A DNA stretch of 64,000 bases from NCBI RefSeq assembly GCF_001436025.1, contig NZ_AZEQ01000001.1:62001-126000 (forward strand), written 5' to 3'. The DNA comes from Limosilactobacillus mucosae DSM 13345. GTDB taxonomy: Bacteria > Bacillota > Bacilli > Lactobacillales > Lactobacillaceae. This document shows, piece by piece, positions 52,572 through 62,053 of this stretch. The notes under the pieces were generated by a model. That model made no database searches. It was not told the origin of the DNA and saw only the letters and a list, made by a program, of their open reading frames with translations. Made by a program: the position numbers and the translations under genes. Positions within the stretch are counted from its first letter, which is position 1. Each line of letters opens with the position of its first letter.

Positions 52572-52598
52572 CTATATAATATGAAAGCAGGTGATCCG

Positions 52599-53237
52599 AT
52601 GGGAATGCACGAGTATTTAAAAAGTTTAAGCGATCTTGAGATGATCAATCGTGCGCCGGGATACTTTAAGTTTGAGCAGCATAACGTAGCGGCGCATTCA
52701 TTTAAGGTTACGCAGGCGGCACAGATGCTGGGCGATATTGAAGAACAATCCGGCAATGAGGTCGATTGGCGCTCGCTTTATGAAAAGGCCTTGAACCATG
52801 ATTATACGGAACGTTTTATCGGCGACATCAAGACGCCAGTGAAGTATGCCACGCCTGAGCTGCGCGAAATGCTGGCCAAGGTTGACGACTCTTTGACGGA
52901 TAACTTTATTGAAACCGAGATTCCGCCAGAGTTTCGCCAGGCTTATCGTCGTCGGTTCAGTGAAGGCAAGGATGACAGCTTGGAAGGGCGGATTCTGTCG
53001 GTAGCCGACAAGATTGATCTGATGTATGAATCGTTTGGCGAGATTCAAAAGGGCAATCCTGAGCCGGTCTACATGGATATCTATCGCTCTAGTCTGGAGT
53101 CGATCATGGAGTTCCATGAGATGGCCAGCGTAAAGTACTTCTTAAAAAAGATTCTGCCAGAACTTTTAAAAGACAATGCCGGGACACAAAGCCAAACCCA
53201 ATTGGCTGTGATTACTACGCAGATAATTCAGCGCTGA
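52599..53237 (+). CDS. YfbR-like HD-domain phosphohydrolase
   Basis: 212 residues of the HD superfamily related to the 5'-deoxynucleotidase YfbR. Metal ligands are in HNVAAHSFKVTQ and LNHDYTERFIGDIKTPVK, with the distal Asp in SVADKIDLMYESFGE. The substrate is probably a nucleoside monophosphate, but this is inferred. I start at ATG 52599 (MGMHEYLKSL), after AGGTGA; ATG 52605 is possible. ATG 52581 touches a TATAAT and has no ribosome site. Closed by a bidirectional terminator. Confidence 0.85.
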   Translation: MGMHEYLKSLSDLEMINRAPGYFKFEQHNVAAHSFKVTQAAQMLGDIEEQSGNEVDWRSLYEKALNHDYTERFIGDIKTPVKYATPELREMLAKVDDSLTDNFIETEIPPEFRQAYRRRFSEGKDDSLEGRILSVADKIDLMYESFGEIQKGNPEPVYMDIYRSSLESIMEFHEMASVKYFLKKILPELLKDNAGTQSQTQLAVITTQIIQR

Positions 53238-53240
53238 TCA

Positions 53241-53273
53241 AAAAAGATTCTGCTGAGCAGGCAGAATCTTTTT
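53241..53273. terminator. Bidirectional terminator
   Basis: AAAAAGATTCTGC pairs with GCAGAATCTTTTT around TGAGCAG; serves the HD gene and the minus-strand unknown gene. Confidence 0.92.
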
Positions 53274-54047
53274 TTAGTGGATTAATCTGAATGGTACCAG
53301 CAATTGGACGTGTCGCTGACTGGTCGTTAAAGAGCTGAATGAATCTACGGATAACAACGCATTAAAAAGACTTTTTTGAGCTGGGATCAGCAGATAAGGC
53401 CAGGCCGCCTGCAAACTTGTCATAACTGGCGATGCTGAAACAATCTCGCTAAACCAGCGATGAGCCAGGGCAAATGCGATATCGTTTAGGGCAGCGGCGA
53501 AGTTCTGGATGTCATTGATATGAGCCAGATCAGCGTCTTGGTTCAGAATTTCATGATCATGCGCCAGATCGCGAGCCAGGGCAATCAATGGAACGATTCC
53601 CGTCTGCAGCAGAAAATAGTCCTGCTCGTCATGTGATTGACCATAATAAAGCTGCAGCGTCTGCCAGGGCTGCTGAGTGCCAATAACGTCAAGCAGCGCG
53701 GCCACGACTGCTTTTGTCTGAACTACGGTTTGATCAGACCGATCACGCGTCGAATTAGCATAGCTGGTCAGCAATTGATTGGCAAATCTGGTTGAGCCAG
53801 CGAATCTTTTAGGATCAGTCATGAATTCTTCGGTAAATGAAGGGATCGAATGATGAATCCTTTGAGCCGCAATGCGACTGCGCTGTTCGTCAAAAGCAGT
53901 GAAGGTATCAAGTCCCAGGGGTGAGTAAAAAAATTCGGTCTCGCCTGGTTTGAGCGGTGAAGATGAAAAAGTTTTTAAAATGTAGTCATGAACTGGATCG
54001 CTGGAGAATTCCTGCAACAGCTGTTCAAACAATTCATCTGGAATCAT
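53274..54047 (-). CDS. Unknown cytosolic protein, paralogue A
   Basis: 257 residues, no signal peptide or membrane helix, no recognised motif. It is a clear paralogue of the gene just upstream: both have SPL[KE]PGxTEF near residue 31, LLDxxGT near 118 and a DYxxxxxGxxPLxxLA block near 143. Aromatic residues and Asp/His are abundant, and most of it should be helical. I start at ATG 54047, 8 bases after AAAGGA; ATG 54056 would overlap that site. The two genes are 14 bases apart and form one transcript ending at the terminator at 53241. Confidence 0.7.
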   Translation of the reverse strand: MIPDELFEQLLQEFSSDPVHDYILKTFSSSPLKPGETEFFYSPLGLDTFTAFDEQRSRIAAQRIHHSIPSFTEEFMTDPKRFAGSTRFANQLLTSYANSTRDRSDQTVVQTKAVVAALLDVIGTQQPWQTLQLYYGQSHDEQDYFLLQTGIVPLIALARDLAHDHEILNQDADLAHINDIQNFAAALNDIAFALAHRWFSEIVSASPVMTSLQAAWPYLLIPAQKSLFNALLSVDSFSSLTTSQRHVQLLVPFRLIH

Positions 54048-54061
54048 ACGCGCCATCCTTT

Positions 54062-54853
54062 CTAATCTGGATCTTCGCCAGCTAGATCAGCATCCAGCGA
54101 CATTGCCATGATAACTCGGCCGTGCAGATTCCAATAGTCGGCACGGGTCGGAAAGTCGTCTTGAAGCGTCCACCGTTCAAAATGGCGATCTGGCTGTAAA
54201 AACAAGGTATCACTGGCAGCTGCCTCGCCTTGATCGGGCTGTTCGGTCATTTCCAACGCTAAGGCATGGAACAGGGTAAAGACCCATTGATCAAACTGAT
54301 GGTAGTTGGTTGAAAAAAGATCGTTGGCAGAAAAGTTGAAAGCCGTCTCCATTGAATGTGCTAAGTGGTACAGTGGTGCAAAACCAGCAGTAAACATCTG
54401 GTAGTCATGATGCATTGGATCGGTGCCAAAAAAGCACAGCAGGGCATGATCCAATGAAGTCGTGCCTACATGATCCAGCAGCTGGGCACTGACTCGCCAG
54501 ATATGAATCGGCTGACCAGTCAGCTCCTCCATCCAGCGCGTGGCCTGAACCGTTGAGTAGCGATAGTCGTTTTCATTGAAATCCTGGCTAAAGCTTTGGG
54601 AAAATGCCAGCTGCTGAAGATTTTCGGGAATGCCGGCTTTTTGCTGTGCCAATCGGGAACGCTCATTCAATTCCAGCCGCGCACGATCATAGGCAGTAAT
54701 CGTTGCTTTAGTGGGGCGAAAAATAAATTCGGTCCGCCCCGGTTCTAAAAGCGGTGAGCGAAAAAATTCCGTCAGATAATTGGTATGCTGATTGAAGCGA
54801 TAGGTAAGATATTCACGTTCTAGTCCTTTACACATAGCTGGCGTAACAAACAT
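54062..54853 (-). CDS. Unknown cytosolic protein, paralogue B
   Basis: 263 residues, soluble, family not recognised. It shares with paralogue A SPLLEPGRTEFIFRP (33-47), LLDHVGT (125-131) and DYQMFTAGFAPLYHL (150-164). I start at ATG 54853, where AAAGGA followed by 8 bases repeats the exact translation-start layout of paralogue A; a TTG at 54919 would add 22 residues. It is the first gene of the pair. Its promoter (54891-54919, minus) overlaps the divergent region of a small membrane protein gene. The function is unknown. Confidence 0.7.
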   Translation of the reverse strand: MFVTPAMCKGLEREYLTYRFNQHTNYLTEFFRSPLLEPGRTEFIFRPTKATITAYDRARLELNERSRLAQQKAGIPENLQQLAFSQSFSQDFNENDYRYSTVQATRWMEELTGQPIHIWRVSAQLLDHVGTTSLDHALLCFFGTDPMHHDYQMFTAGFAPLYHLAHSMETAFNFSANDLFSTNYHQFDQWVFTLFHALALEMTEQPDQGEAAASDTLFLQPDRHFERWTLQDDFPTRADYWNLHGRVIMAMSLDADLAGEDPD

Positions 54854-54890
54854 GCCAAACATCCTTTCCGATAGACTGATAAGATAACTA

Positions 54891-54919
54891 ATTCTTTCAC
54901 GTTTTTCGCGGTTTGACAA
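54891..54919 (-). promoter_or_regulatory. Promoter of the paralogue B-A operon
   Basis: Minus strand: TTGTCA, 17-base spacer, AAGAAT. Confidence 0.5.
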
Positions 54920-54946
54920 ATAAATGCAATTTGCGCGTCAATCACC

Positions 54947-54952
54947 TATAAT
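54947..54952 (+). promoter_or_regulatory. -10 element of the small membrane protein gene
   Basis: TATAAT, 33 bases before the start codon, without a convincing -35. Confidence 0.45.
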
Positions 54953-54984
54953 TTAAGAAAACGCTACCTCAAGGAGGAATTGGA

Positions 54985-55188
54985 ATGGATAAGCCAACGC
55001 GTCGTCGGATTGATGGCCAGATCTTATTATCAGGGCTGGCTAATTTTGCCATGTTTGTCGGCGGTTTTTGTCTGGCCGGCAAGCATATGGGCTGGATGGC
55101 GGTTATGCTGCTGATCTATTTAGCAGCTACCGGACTGCAGTTTTATCTAATGGGTAAATTAGCCGTTGAACAGCGTCACGATGATTGA
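54985..55188 (+). CDS. Small two-helix membrane protein, unknown
   Basis: 67 residues: a basic start (MDKPTRRRIDGQ), two hydrophobic stretches (about 13-31 and 37-57) and a charged tail. The strong AAGGAGGA site before the ATG supports translation. Not recognised. It is divergent from the unknown paralogue pair and followed after 50 bases by a HAD-fold gene that has its own ribosome site; a TATACT at 55197-55202 could be that gene's own -10. Confidence 0.65.
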   Translation: MDKPTRRRIDGQILLSGLANFAMFVGGFCLAGKHMGWMAVMLLIYLAATGLQFYLMGKLAVEQRHDD

Positions 55189-55238
55189 AAGTGCGCTATA
55201 CTGGATGAAAGAATAATTTAAAAAGGAGCCCTTTGCCA

Positions 55239-55934
55239 ATGATTTTGACTTTTGCCGTCAATGGCACGCTATTGGATGAAACGCCATTTTTTGAAAAATT
55301 AAAAGCACTTGCTGAAGAACCAAAACTGGATGCAGAACAGGTGGCTTTTGCCTATCGTTTTTATCAGGCCCGTCTGCAGTATGGCCAGGCCTATCAAGAT
55401 GCCAAGACGATTTTAAAACAGACTTTGATGCTGATGGATGTTCAGTTTAATGATCGGGGCTGGTTTGCTCGTCACTATGAAGAACTGCTGGCTGCCCAAA
55501 AAGAACTGTCGCCATTTGATGATGCGTTAAAAGCGCTGCCGCTGCTCAAGCGCCACAATAAGCTATATGCAGTTGCCAACACTGACAATGATATTGCGCA
55601 GGCTCAGCTGCAAGTGCTTGATGAATGGCTGGATGGTATTTTAACGGCTGAACAGGCACAGTCCTACCAGCCGCAAGCTGCCTTGTTTGAGCGAGTTGCT
55701 GAAAAACTTGATTTTGACCATCAAGCGCATGCTCACATTGGCAGCGACTATTGGCAAGACATTAAGCCGGCTGCGGATCGTTCCTGGCATAATGTCTGGA
55801 TCAATCGTCAGGCAATGGCCAACTCGCGGATGTACAAGCATAACAAGGCTTTGCCGACTCTGGAGAAATTGCCGGACTATATCGCACGCGTGGCGCCAGA
55901 TATGGAAGAACGTGCTGGACGCCAGTCAAACTAA
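55239..55934 (+). CDS. HAD-fold protein lacking catalytic aspartates
   Basis: 231 residues with the outline of a haloacid dehalogenase-type hydrolase with a helical cap: motif I position FAVNGTLLDE, motif II position VANTDND, and motif IV position IGSDYWQDIKPAADRSW. In motif I the nucleophile Asp is Ala6 and the acid/base Asp is Asn8, so ordinary phosphatase chemistry is not expected; the GTLLD part is kept. It may bind a ligand or partner instead. I start at ATG 55239, 10 bases after AAGGAG; TTG 55233 is too near. Closed by a terminator. Confidence 0.8.
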   Translation: MILTFAVNGTLLDETPFFEKLKALAEEPKLDAEQVAFAYRFYQARLQYGQAYQDAKTILKQTLMLMDVQFNDRGWFARHYEELLAAQKELSPFDDALKALPLLKRHNKLYAVANTDNDIAQAQLQVLDEWLDGILTAEQAQSYQPQAALFERVAEKLDFDHQAHAHIGSDYWQDIKPAADRSWHNVWINRQAMANSRMYKHNKALPTLEKLPDYIARVAPDMEERAGRQSN

Positions 55935-55941
55935 GCAAGAT

Positions 55942-55968
55942 AAGCTGCCAGAACAAAGGCAGCTTTTT
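55942..55968 (+). terminator. Terminator after the HAD-like gene
   Basis: AAGCTGCC (55942-55949) pairs with GGCAGCTT (55958-55965), then T run. Confidence 0.85.
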
Positions 55969-56008
55969 ATTTTGAAATGATCTGAAAATGATAGTGCAAA
56001 TCATTAGA

Positions 56009-56022
56009 CGAATAAACGTTCG
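56009..56022. promoter_or_regulatory. LexA (SOS) box upstream of uvrB
   Basis: CGAATAAACGTTCG matches the Gram-positive LexA/DinR consensus CGAAC-N4-GTTCG with one mismatch; it lies 65 bases before uvrB, in the promoter region. Confidence 0.8.
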
Positions 56023-56087
56023 TGTGATAGACTTGTACCGATTTTATTAAGGTAACAGCCATCAACCGTCTGCAAGGGGGAAAAACT

Positions 56088-58127
56088 TTGATTTATCGTC
56101 AGCCAGATCGACCATTTGAATTGATTTCTGACTACCAGCCAACCGGCGATCAGCCCGAAGCCATCGCGCAACTGACGCAAGGGCTAAAAAAAGGCGAGCA
56201 CGCTCAGATTTTGCTGGGAGCCACGGGAACAGGCAAGACGTTTACGATTTCAAACGTTATTGCCAAAGCCAATAAGCCAACGCTGATTTTGTCGCATAAC
56301 AAAACGCTGGCTGGTCAGTTGTATGGTGAAATGAAAAAATTTTTCCCTAATAATGCAGTTGAGTATTTCGTTTCATATTACGACTACTATCAGCCCGAAG
56401 CCTATGTACCATCCAGTGATACTTATATTGAAAAGGATGCCTCAATCAACGATGAGATCGACAAGCTGCGACACGCGGCAACCAGTGCGCTTTTGGAACG
56501 CAATGACGTAATTGTCGTTGCCTCGGTTTCTAGTATCTTTGGCTTGGGTGATCCGCGCAAATATCGCGATCACGTTCTGTCGCTGCATGTCGGCCAAGAA
56601 ATTGAGCGTAATCAGCTGTTAAGAGATCTGGTCGAGATTCAGTTTGATCGCAATGATATTGATTTTCAGCGAGGCCGTTTTCGCGTGCATGGCGATGTCG
56701 TTGAGATTTTCCCAGCTTCACGCGATGAGCGGGCACTGCGCGTCGAGTTTTTTGGCGATGAGATTGACCGGATTCGTGAGGTTGATGCCTTGACTGGCGA
56801 GATTATCGGCGATCGTGAGCAGGTCTCAATCTTCCCAGCTACACACTTTTTAACCAGTGATGACATTATGGATACCGCTTTGCCGCAAATCGAGGCTGAA
56901 ATGAAAGAACAGGTCGCAAAATTTACCCAGGAAGGCAAACCGCTAGAAGCCGAGCGAATTCAGCAGCGAACGACCTATGATATTGAAATGATGCGTGAAA
57001 TGGGCTACACCAACGGCATTGAAAACTACTCGCGTTACATGGACGGCCGCAAGCCAGGCGAGCCGCCGTTTACGCTTTTGGATTTCTTCCCTAAGGATTT
57101 TCTGTTGGTCGTTGACGAATCGCACCAGACCATGCCACAGGTGCGCGGAATGTATAATGGCGATCGGGCCCGTAAGCAGCAGCTGATCGACTATGGATTC
57201 CGACTGCCGAGTGCATTGGACAACCGGCCGCTTAAGCTGAGCGAGTTTGAGGAACGGGTCAATCAGGTCATCTACATGTCAGCCACGCCTGGACCATATG
57301 AGCAGGAACAGACTGATCACGTTGTTCAGCAGATCATTCGGCCAACTGGACTTTTGGATCCTAAAGTTGAGGTTCGCCCGGTTATGGGACAGATTGATGA
57401 TCTGGTTGGCGAAATCAATCAGCGGATCGAAAAAAATGAGCGGGTCTTGATTACTACTCTGACCAAGAAAATGTCAGAAGACTTAACGGATTATCTAAAA
57501 GATCTCGGCTTAAAAGTCAAGTATCTGCACAGTGACATCAAGACCTTGGAAAGAACGCAGATCATTCGTGAACTCCGGTTGGGTAAATTCGATGTGTTGG
57601 TCGGAATCAACCTGCTGCGGGAGGGTCTGGACATTCCGGAAGTTTCGCTGGTCGCAATTTTGGATGCGGATAAGGAAGGCTTCTTGCGTAATGAACGCTC
57701 CTTGATTCAAACTATTGGGCGGGCTGCCCGTAATGCCAACGGTCAGGTCATCATGTATGCCGATACGATTACTGCATCGATGCAGGCCGCTATTGATGAG
57801 ACGAAACGGCGGCGTGAGATTCAAGAAGCCTATAATCAAGCCCACCATATCGTACCTAAGACTATAATCAAGCCGATTCAAGAAGCAATTACTGCAGTTA
57901 AGCCGGCTGAGGATGCTGGTGAGATCGAGCATGATACTGAGTTTACGGTTAAAGATTTCAAGGCTTTGGCAAAAGACGAGCAGCAGAATCTGCTAGCTGA
58001 GCTGACTGAGCAGATGCGTTCAGCCGCTAAACGACTTGACTTTGAACAGGCCGCCACGCTGCGCGACACAATTATGGAGCTTAATGCGGCAGTCAAGAAT
58101 AAAAAAACCAAACAAGCTAAACAATGA
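56088..58127 (+). CDS. uvrB: Excinuclease ABC subunit B
   Basis: Damage-verifying helicase-like subunit of nucleotide excision repair. 679 residues: Walker [13 protein letters not shown], the beta-hairpin region [28 protein letters not shown] in [11 protein letters not shown], motif [14 protein letters not shown], and the C-terminal UVR coiled-coil ([22 protein letters not shown]) that binds UvrC. The start is TTG 56088, 7 bases after AAGGGGG. Expected to be SOS-induced through the box at 56009 and co-transcribed with uvrA. Confidence 0.97.
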   Translation: MIYRQPDRPFELISDYQPTGDQPEAIAQLTQGLKKGEHAQILLGATGTGKTFTISNVIAKANKPTLILSHNKTLAGQLYGEMKKFFPNNAVEYFVSYYDYYQPEAYVPSSDTYIEKDASINDEIDKLRHAATSALLERNDVIVVASVSSIFGLGDPRKYRDHVLSLHVGQEIERNQLLRDLVEIQFDRNDIDFQRGRFRVHGDVVEIFPASRDERALRVEFFGDEIDRIREVDALTGEIIGDREQVSIFPATHFLTSDDIMDTALPQIEAEMKEQVAKFTQEGKPLEAERIQQRTTYDIEMMREMGYTNGIENYSRYMDGRKPGEPPFTLLDFFPKDFLLVVDESHQTMPQVRGMYNGDRARKQQLIDYGFRLPSALDNRPLKLSEFEERVNQVIYMSATPGPYEQEQTDHVVQQIIRPTGLLDPKVEVRPVMGQIDDLVGEINQRIEKNERVLITTLTKKMSEDLTDYLKDLGLKVKYLHSDIKTLERTQIIRELRLGKFDVLVGINLLREGLDIPEVSLVAILDADKEGFLRNERSLIQTIGRAARNANGQVIMYADTITASMQAAIDETKRRREIQEAYNQAHHIVPKTIIKPIQEAITAVKPAEDAGEIEHDTEFTVKDFKALAKDEQQNLLAELTEQMRSAAKRLDFEQAATLRDTIMELNAAVKNKKTKQAKQ

Positions 58128-58145
58128 AGCTAGGGGGATTTGGCA

Positions 58146-60998
58146 ATGGCCAACGATAAAATTGTGGTGCATGGCGCACGTGCCCACAACCTAAAAAACA
58201 TTGACGTGACGATTCCTAAAAATAAGCTGGTCGTAATTACCGGGCTTTCCGGATCTGGAAAAAGCTCGCTGGCCTTTGATACCCTGTATGCAGAGGGGCA
58301 GCGGCGCTATGTGGAGAGCTTGTCGGCCTATGCGCGGCAGTTCTTAGGACAGATGGATAAGCCGGATGTTGATTCAATTGATGGACTGTCACCGGCGATC
58401 TCGATCGATCAAAAAACGACTTCTCATAATCCGCGCTCAACGGTTGGGACGGTGACCGAAATCAATGACTTTTTACGGCTGTTATGGGCTCGTGTAGGAA
58501 CGCCAATCTGTCCTAATGATGGCAGCGTGATTGCCAGCCAGTCCGTTGATCAGATGGTTGATCGGGTCATGGAACTGCCAGAGCGAACACGGCTGCAAGT
58601 GTTGGCGCCGATTGTCCGTGATAAGAAAGGAACTCAAAAAAGCGTTTTTGAAAAAATCAAAAAAGCTGGGTTCGTACGGGTTCAGGTTGATGGTCAAACC
58701 TATGATCTAGAAGAGGTTCCAGCACTGGACAAAAATAAGAAGCACACCGTTAACGTCGTGGTTGACCGGATCATTATCAAACAAGGCATCCGTTCACGCC
58801 TATTTGATTCATTTGAAGCTGCCCTGCGCTTGAGTGACGGCTATGCCACGGCGGATGTGATTGGCGGCGAACCGTTGATGTTTTCTGAACAGTATGCCTG
58901 TCCAATCTGTGGCTTTACGGTTGGCGAGCTGGAACCGCGGTTGTTTTCATTTAACGCGCCACTGGGGGCCTGTCCGGAATGCGAGGGGCTGGGCAGCAAG
59001 TTGGAGGTCGATGAGGAGCTGGTCGTGCCGGATCGGAAAAAAACGCTGCGTGAAGGGGCGATGCTGCCTTGGAACCCCATTTCTTCACAGTATTATCCCA
59101 AAATGCTGGAACAGTTTTGTGACTCAGCAGGGATTGACATGGATGTTCCATTTGAGAAACTGTCTGCCAAACAGCAAAAACAAGTGCTTTATGGCAATGG
59201 CGAAACCACTTTCCATTTCCATTATGAAAACGACTTTGGCGGCGTGCGGGATGTTGACGTTCCATTTGAAGGCGTGATTAATAACGTTAAGCGTCGCTAT
59301 CGGGAAACCAATTCTGACTTTACGCGCGAACAGATGCGCAAATACATGACTGAGCTTCCTTGTCCGGCCTGCCATGGCTATCGCTTAAATCAAAAGGCAC
59401 TGGCGGTTAAGATCATGGGCCAAAACATTGGTGAGGTCTCAGAGCTGCCAATCAGCAAGGCAATTCCGTTTTTTGAATCGGTTGAGCTTTCACCAGCCAA
59501 GGCCAAGATTGCTCAGCCGATCTTAAAAGAAATTCTGGATCGGCTGACTTTTATGGCCAATGTTGGCGTTGAATATCTGACCCTGAGTCGAGCCGCACGG
59601 ACGCTTTCCGGTGGCGAGGCGCAACGGATTCGGCTGGCTACCCAGATCGGTTCGAATCTTTCTGGGGTAATGTATGTCTTAGACGAGCCGTCAATCGGGC
59701 TTCATCAGCGCGATAACGATCGATTGATTGCCTCGCTCAAAAAAATGCGAGATCTTGGCAATACGCTGATTGTCGTCGAGCATGATGAGGACACGATGCG
59801 GGCTGCCGACTATATTGTTGATATTGGTCCTGGCGCGGGTGAAAACGGCGGTCAGGTCATGGCAGCGGGAACGCCTAAGCAGATTATGCGCTCACGTAAA
59901 TCACTGACTGGACAGTATCTTTCTGGCAAACAGCAGATTCCGGTACCAGAAAAGCGGCGAACGGGTAATGGCAATTTTATTGAGCTTAAGGGTGCGCGCG
60001 CCAATAATCTCAAAAACATCGACGTTAAGTTTCCATTGGGCGAATTTATATGCGTTACCGGGGTTTCTGGCTCCGGCAAGTCGACACTGGTCAACCTGAT
60101 CTTAAAACGAATCCTGGCACAAAAACTCAATGGTGCATCAGCAAAGCCGGGAAGCTATCAGTCAATCAGCGGTCTGGAAAACGTTGAAAAGGTAATCGAT
60201 ATTGATCAATCGCCAATTGGCAGAACGCCACGCAGCAATCCGGCAACCTATACCGGTGTTTTTGATGATATTCGTGACCTGTTTGCTCAGACCAATGAGG
60301 CTAAACTGCGCGGCTACACCAAGGGACGCTTTAGCTTTAACGTTAAGGGCGGTCGCTGTGAGGCCTGCCGAGGCGACGGGATTTTAAAGATTGAAATGAA
60401 CTTCTTGCCGGATGTTTATGTACCATGCGAGGTCTGTCACGGTACGCGCTATAATTCTGAAACGCTGGAAGTTGAGTATAAGGGCAAAAACATTGCTGAA
60501 GTTTTGAAAATGACGGTTTCAGAAGCTTTGGAATTTTTCAGTGCAATTCCTAAGATTCGGCGCAAGCTGCAGACGATTGAGGATGTTGGTCTGGGCTACG
60601 TACAGCTGGGGCAGCCGGCAACAACGCTTTCTGGTGGGGAAGCCCAGCGGATGAAACTGGCCAGTGAGCTGCATCGCCAATCGAATGGCAAGAGTTTCTA
60701 TATCCTTGATGAGCCGACAACTGGTCTGCATATGGCAGATATCAAGCGGCTGTTGGGCGTCTTACAGCGCTTGGTTGATGCCGGGAATACGGTTTTGGTG
60801 ATTGAGCATGATCTAGACGTAGTGAAATCAGCGGATTGGCTGATTGATCTGGGTCCAGAGGGTGGCGAGGCTGGCGGCTTTGTCGTAGCAGCCGGAACGC
60901 CAGAAACGATTGCTGCAGTACCTGAAAGCTACACAGGACAGTACTTGAAGCCAATGCTCGAGCGGGATCGACAAAGAAAGGCTCAGCAGGAAAAATAA
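58146..60998 (+). CDS. uvrA: Excinuclease ABC subunit A
   Basis: Damage-recognising dimeric ATPase. 950 residues with two split ABC modules: Walker [13 protein letters not shown] and [12 protein letters not shown], signatures [12 protein letters not shown] and [12 protein letters not shown], and zinc modules [14 protein letters not shown]...CPECEG and CEACRGDG...CEVCHG. I take ATG 58146, 8 bases after AGGGGGA; TTG 58140 is only 2 bases from it. It follows uvrB by 18 bases and ends in a terminator. Confidence 0.97.
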   Translation: MANDKIVVHGARAHNLKNIDVTIPKNKLVVITGLSGSGKSSLAFDTLYAEGQRRYVESLSAYARQFLGQMDKPDVDSIDGLSPAISIDQKTTSHNPRSTVGTVTEINDFLRLLWARVGTPICPNDGSVIASQSVDQMVDRVMELPERTRLQVLAPIVRDKKGTQKSVFEKIKKAGFVRVQVDGQTYDLEEVPALDKNKKHTVNVVVDRIIIKQGIRSRLFDSFEAALRLSDGYATADVIGGEPLMFSEQYACPICGFTVGELEPRLFSFNAPLGACPECEGLGSKLEVDEELVVPDRKKTLREGAMLPWNPISSQYYPKMLEQFCDSAGIDMDVPFEKLSAKQQKQVLYGNGETTFHFHYENDFGGVRDVDVPFEGVINNVKRRYRETNSDFTREQMRKYMTELPCPACHGYRLNQKALAVKIMGQNIGEVSELPISKAIPFFESVELSPAKAKIAQPILKEILDRLTFMANVGVEYLTLSRAARTLSGGEAQRIRLATQIGSNLSGVMYVLDEPSIGLHQRDNDRLIASLKKMRDLGNTLIVVEHDEDTMRAADYIVDIGPGAGENGGQVMAAGTPKQIMRSRKSLTGQYLSGKQQIPVPEKRRTGNGNFIELKGARANNLKNIDVKFPLGEFICVTGVSGSGKSTLVNLILKRILAQKLNGASAKPGSYQSISGLENVEKVIDIDQSPIGRTPRSNPATYTGVFDDIRDLFAQTNEAKLRGYTKGRFSFNVKGGRCEACRGDGILKIEMNFLPDVYVPCEVCHGTRYNSETLEVEYKGKNIAEVLKMTVSEALEFFSAIPKIRRKLQTIEDVGLGYVQLGQPATTLSGGEAQRMKLASELHRQSNGKSFYILDEPTTGLHMADIKRLLGVLQRLVDAGNTVLVIEHDLDVVKSADWLIDLGPEGGEAGGFVVAAGTPETIAAVPESYTGQYLKPMLERDRQRKAQQEK

Positions 60999-61023
60999 AT
61001 GAACTTTAAAATATAAAGGGATT

Positions 61024-61057
61024 AAGCTTAGCTGCATAAAGGTGCACTAAGCTTTTT
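61024..61057 (+). terminator. Terminator after uvrA
   Basis: AAGCTTAG (61024-61031) pairs with CTAAGCTT (61047-61054), with inner TGCA pairing, then T run. Confidence 0.85.
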
Positions 61058-61069
61058 CTATGTTTATGA

Positions 61070-61112
61070 TTGAAATTGCAATGCCATTATATTAAGATTA
61101 AAACATTATAAT
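61070..61112 (+). promoter_or_regulatory. Promoter region of aroE-aroD
   Basis: TTGAAA (61070-61075), 17-base spacer, TAAGAT (61093-61098). A perfect TATAAT at 61107-61112 without a matched -35 is an alternative. Confidence 0.55.
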
Positions 61113-61147
61113 TTCATTAAAGTAAAGTTAAAGCGGAGGTCTTGCAG

Positions 61148-62053
61148 ATGGATCTGAACAACATTCATACAGGAAAAAATATCTCACTGAATGGTCATAC
61201 GATTTTGATTGGCTTAATGGCGGACCCGATTCGTCATTCAATGTCGCCAACCATGCACAATAATGCTTTTGCCAAGCTGGGGCTTAATTATGCCTACCTC
61301 TGTTTTGAAATTGACAATCAAAAGCTGCCTAAAGCCATTGATGCTATCAGAACGCTGGATATGCGCGGCTCAAACATCTCAATGCCCAATAAACAAAAAG
61401 TAATCCCTTACCTTGATCGCTTGGATGAGTCAGCTGAACTCTGCCAAGCCGTTAATACCATTGTCAATGATCACGGCATTTTAACCGGGTACACGACGGA
61501 TGGGATCGGCTTTATGCAGTCATTAAAGGATGAAGGATTGGACATTACCGGTCAAAAGATGGTGCTGACTGGAGCTGGCGGGGCCGGAACGCCGATTGCC
61601 ATGCAGGCAGCTATTGAGGGAGTTAAAGAAATCGCCTTATTCAACATTGATGACGACAAATGGGAAAATGCCGTTCGCAATGTTAAGATCATCAACGAAA
61701 AAACGGGTGCGCATGCCACGCTGCATCATCTCGAAGACCAGGCCGACTTAAAAAAAGAACTGGCCAGCTGTGATATCTATGTAGATGCAACAGGAGTGGG
61801 CATGAAGCCATTGGAAGACATGACTTTGGTTGAAGATCCAACGTGGTTCCACCAAGATATGATCGTTTATGATACGGTCTATGCGCCGCGTGAGACCAAA
61901 TTAATGCAGGTTGCCAAGCAGGCCGGCGTCGATCACGTCTTTAATGGGCTGGGAATGATGCTGGAACAGGGGGCAGCAGCCTTTAAGCTTTGGACTGGCC
62001 AAGATATGCCGGTTGAATACATTCGCAATCTGCTTTTTAAAGAGGAAGACTAG
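61148..62053 (+). CDS. aroE: Shikimate/quinate dehydrogenase family enzyme
   Basis: Reduces 3-dehydroshikimate to shikimate, or oxidises shikimate/quinate in the YdiB-like branch. 301 residues: substrate Ser pair in RHSMSPTMHNN, catalytic Lys in NISMPNKQKV, Asp in TTDGIGF, and the cofactor loop GAGGAGTPIAMQA followed by FNIDDD, whose Asp suggests NAD rather than NADP. ATG 61148 is 8 bases after GCGGAGGT. It abuts aroD and no other aromatic-pathway gene is near, so quinate/shikimate use is as possible as biosynthesis. Confidence 0.85.
   Translation: MDLNNIHTGKNISLNGHTILIGLMADPIRHSMSPTMHNNAFAKLGLNYAYLCFEIDNQKLPKAIDAIRTLDMRGSNISMPNKQKVIPYLDRLDESAELCQAVNTIVNDHGILTGYTTDGIGFMQSLKDEGLDITGQKMVLTGAGGAGTPIAMQAAIEGVKEIALFNIDDDKWENAVRNVKIINEKTGAHATLHHLEDQADLKKELASCDIYVDATGVGMKPLEDMTLVEDPTWFHQDMIVYDTVYAPRETKLMQVAKQAGVDHVFNGLGMMLEQGAAAFKLWTGQDMPVEYIRNLLFKEED

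Noticed and set aside
52575-52580. TATAAT just before the HD-domain gene as its promoter
   Set aside because: Transcription would start at about the ribosome site, and no -35 is present at the right distance.
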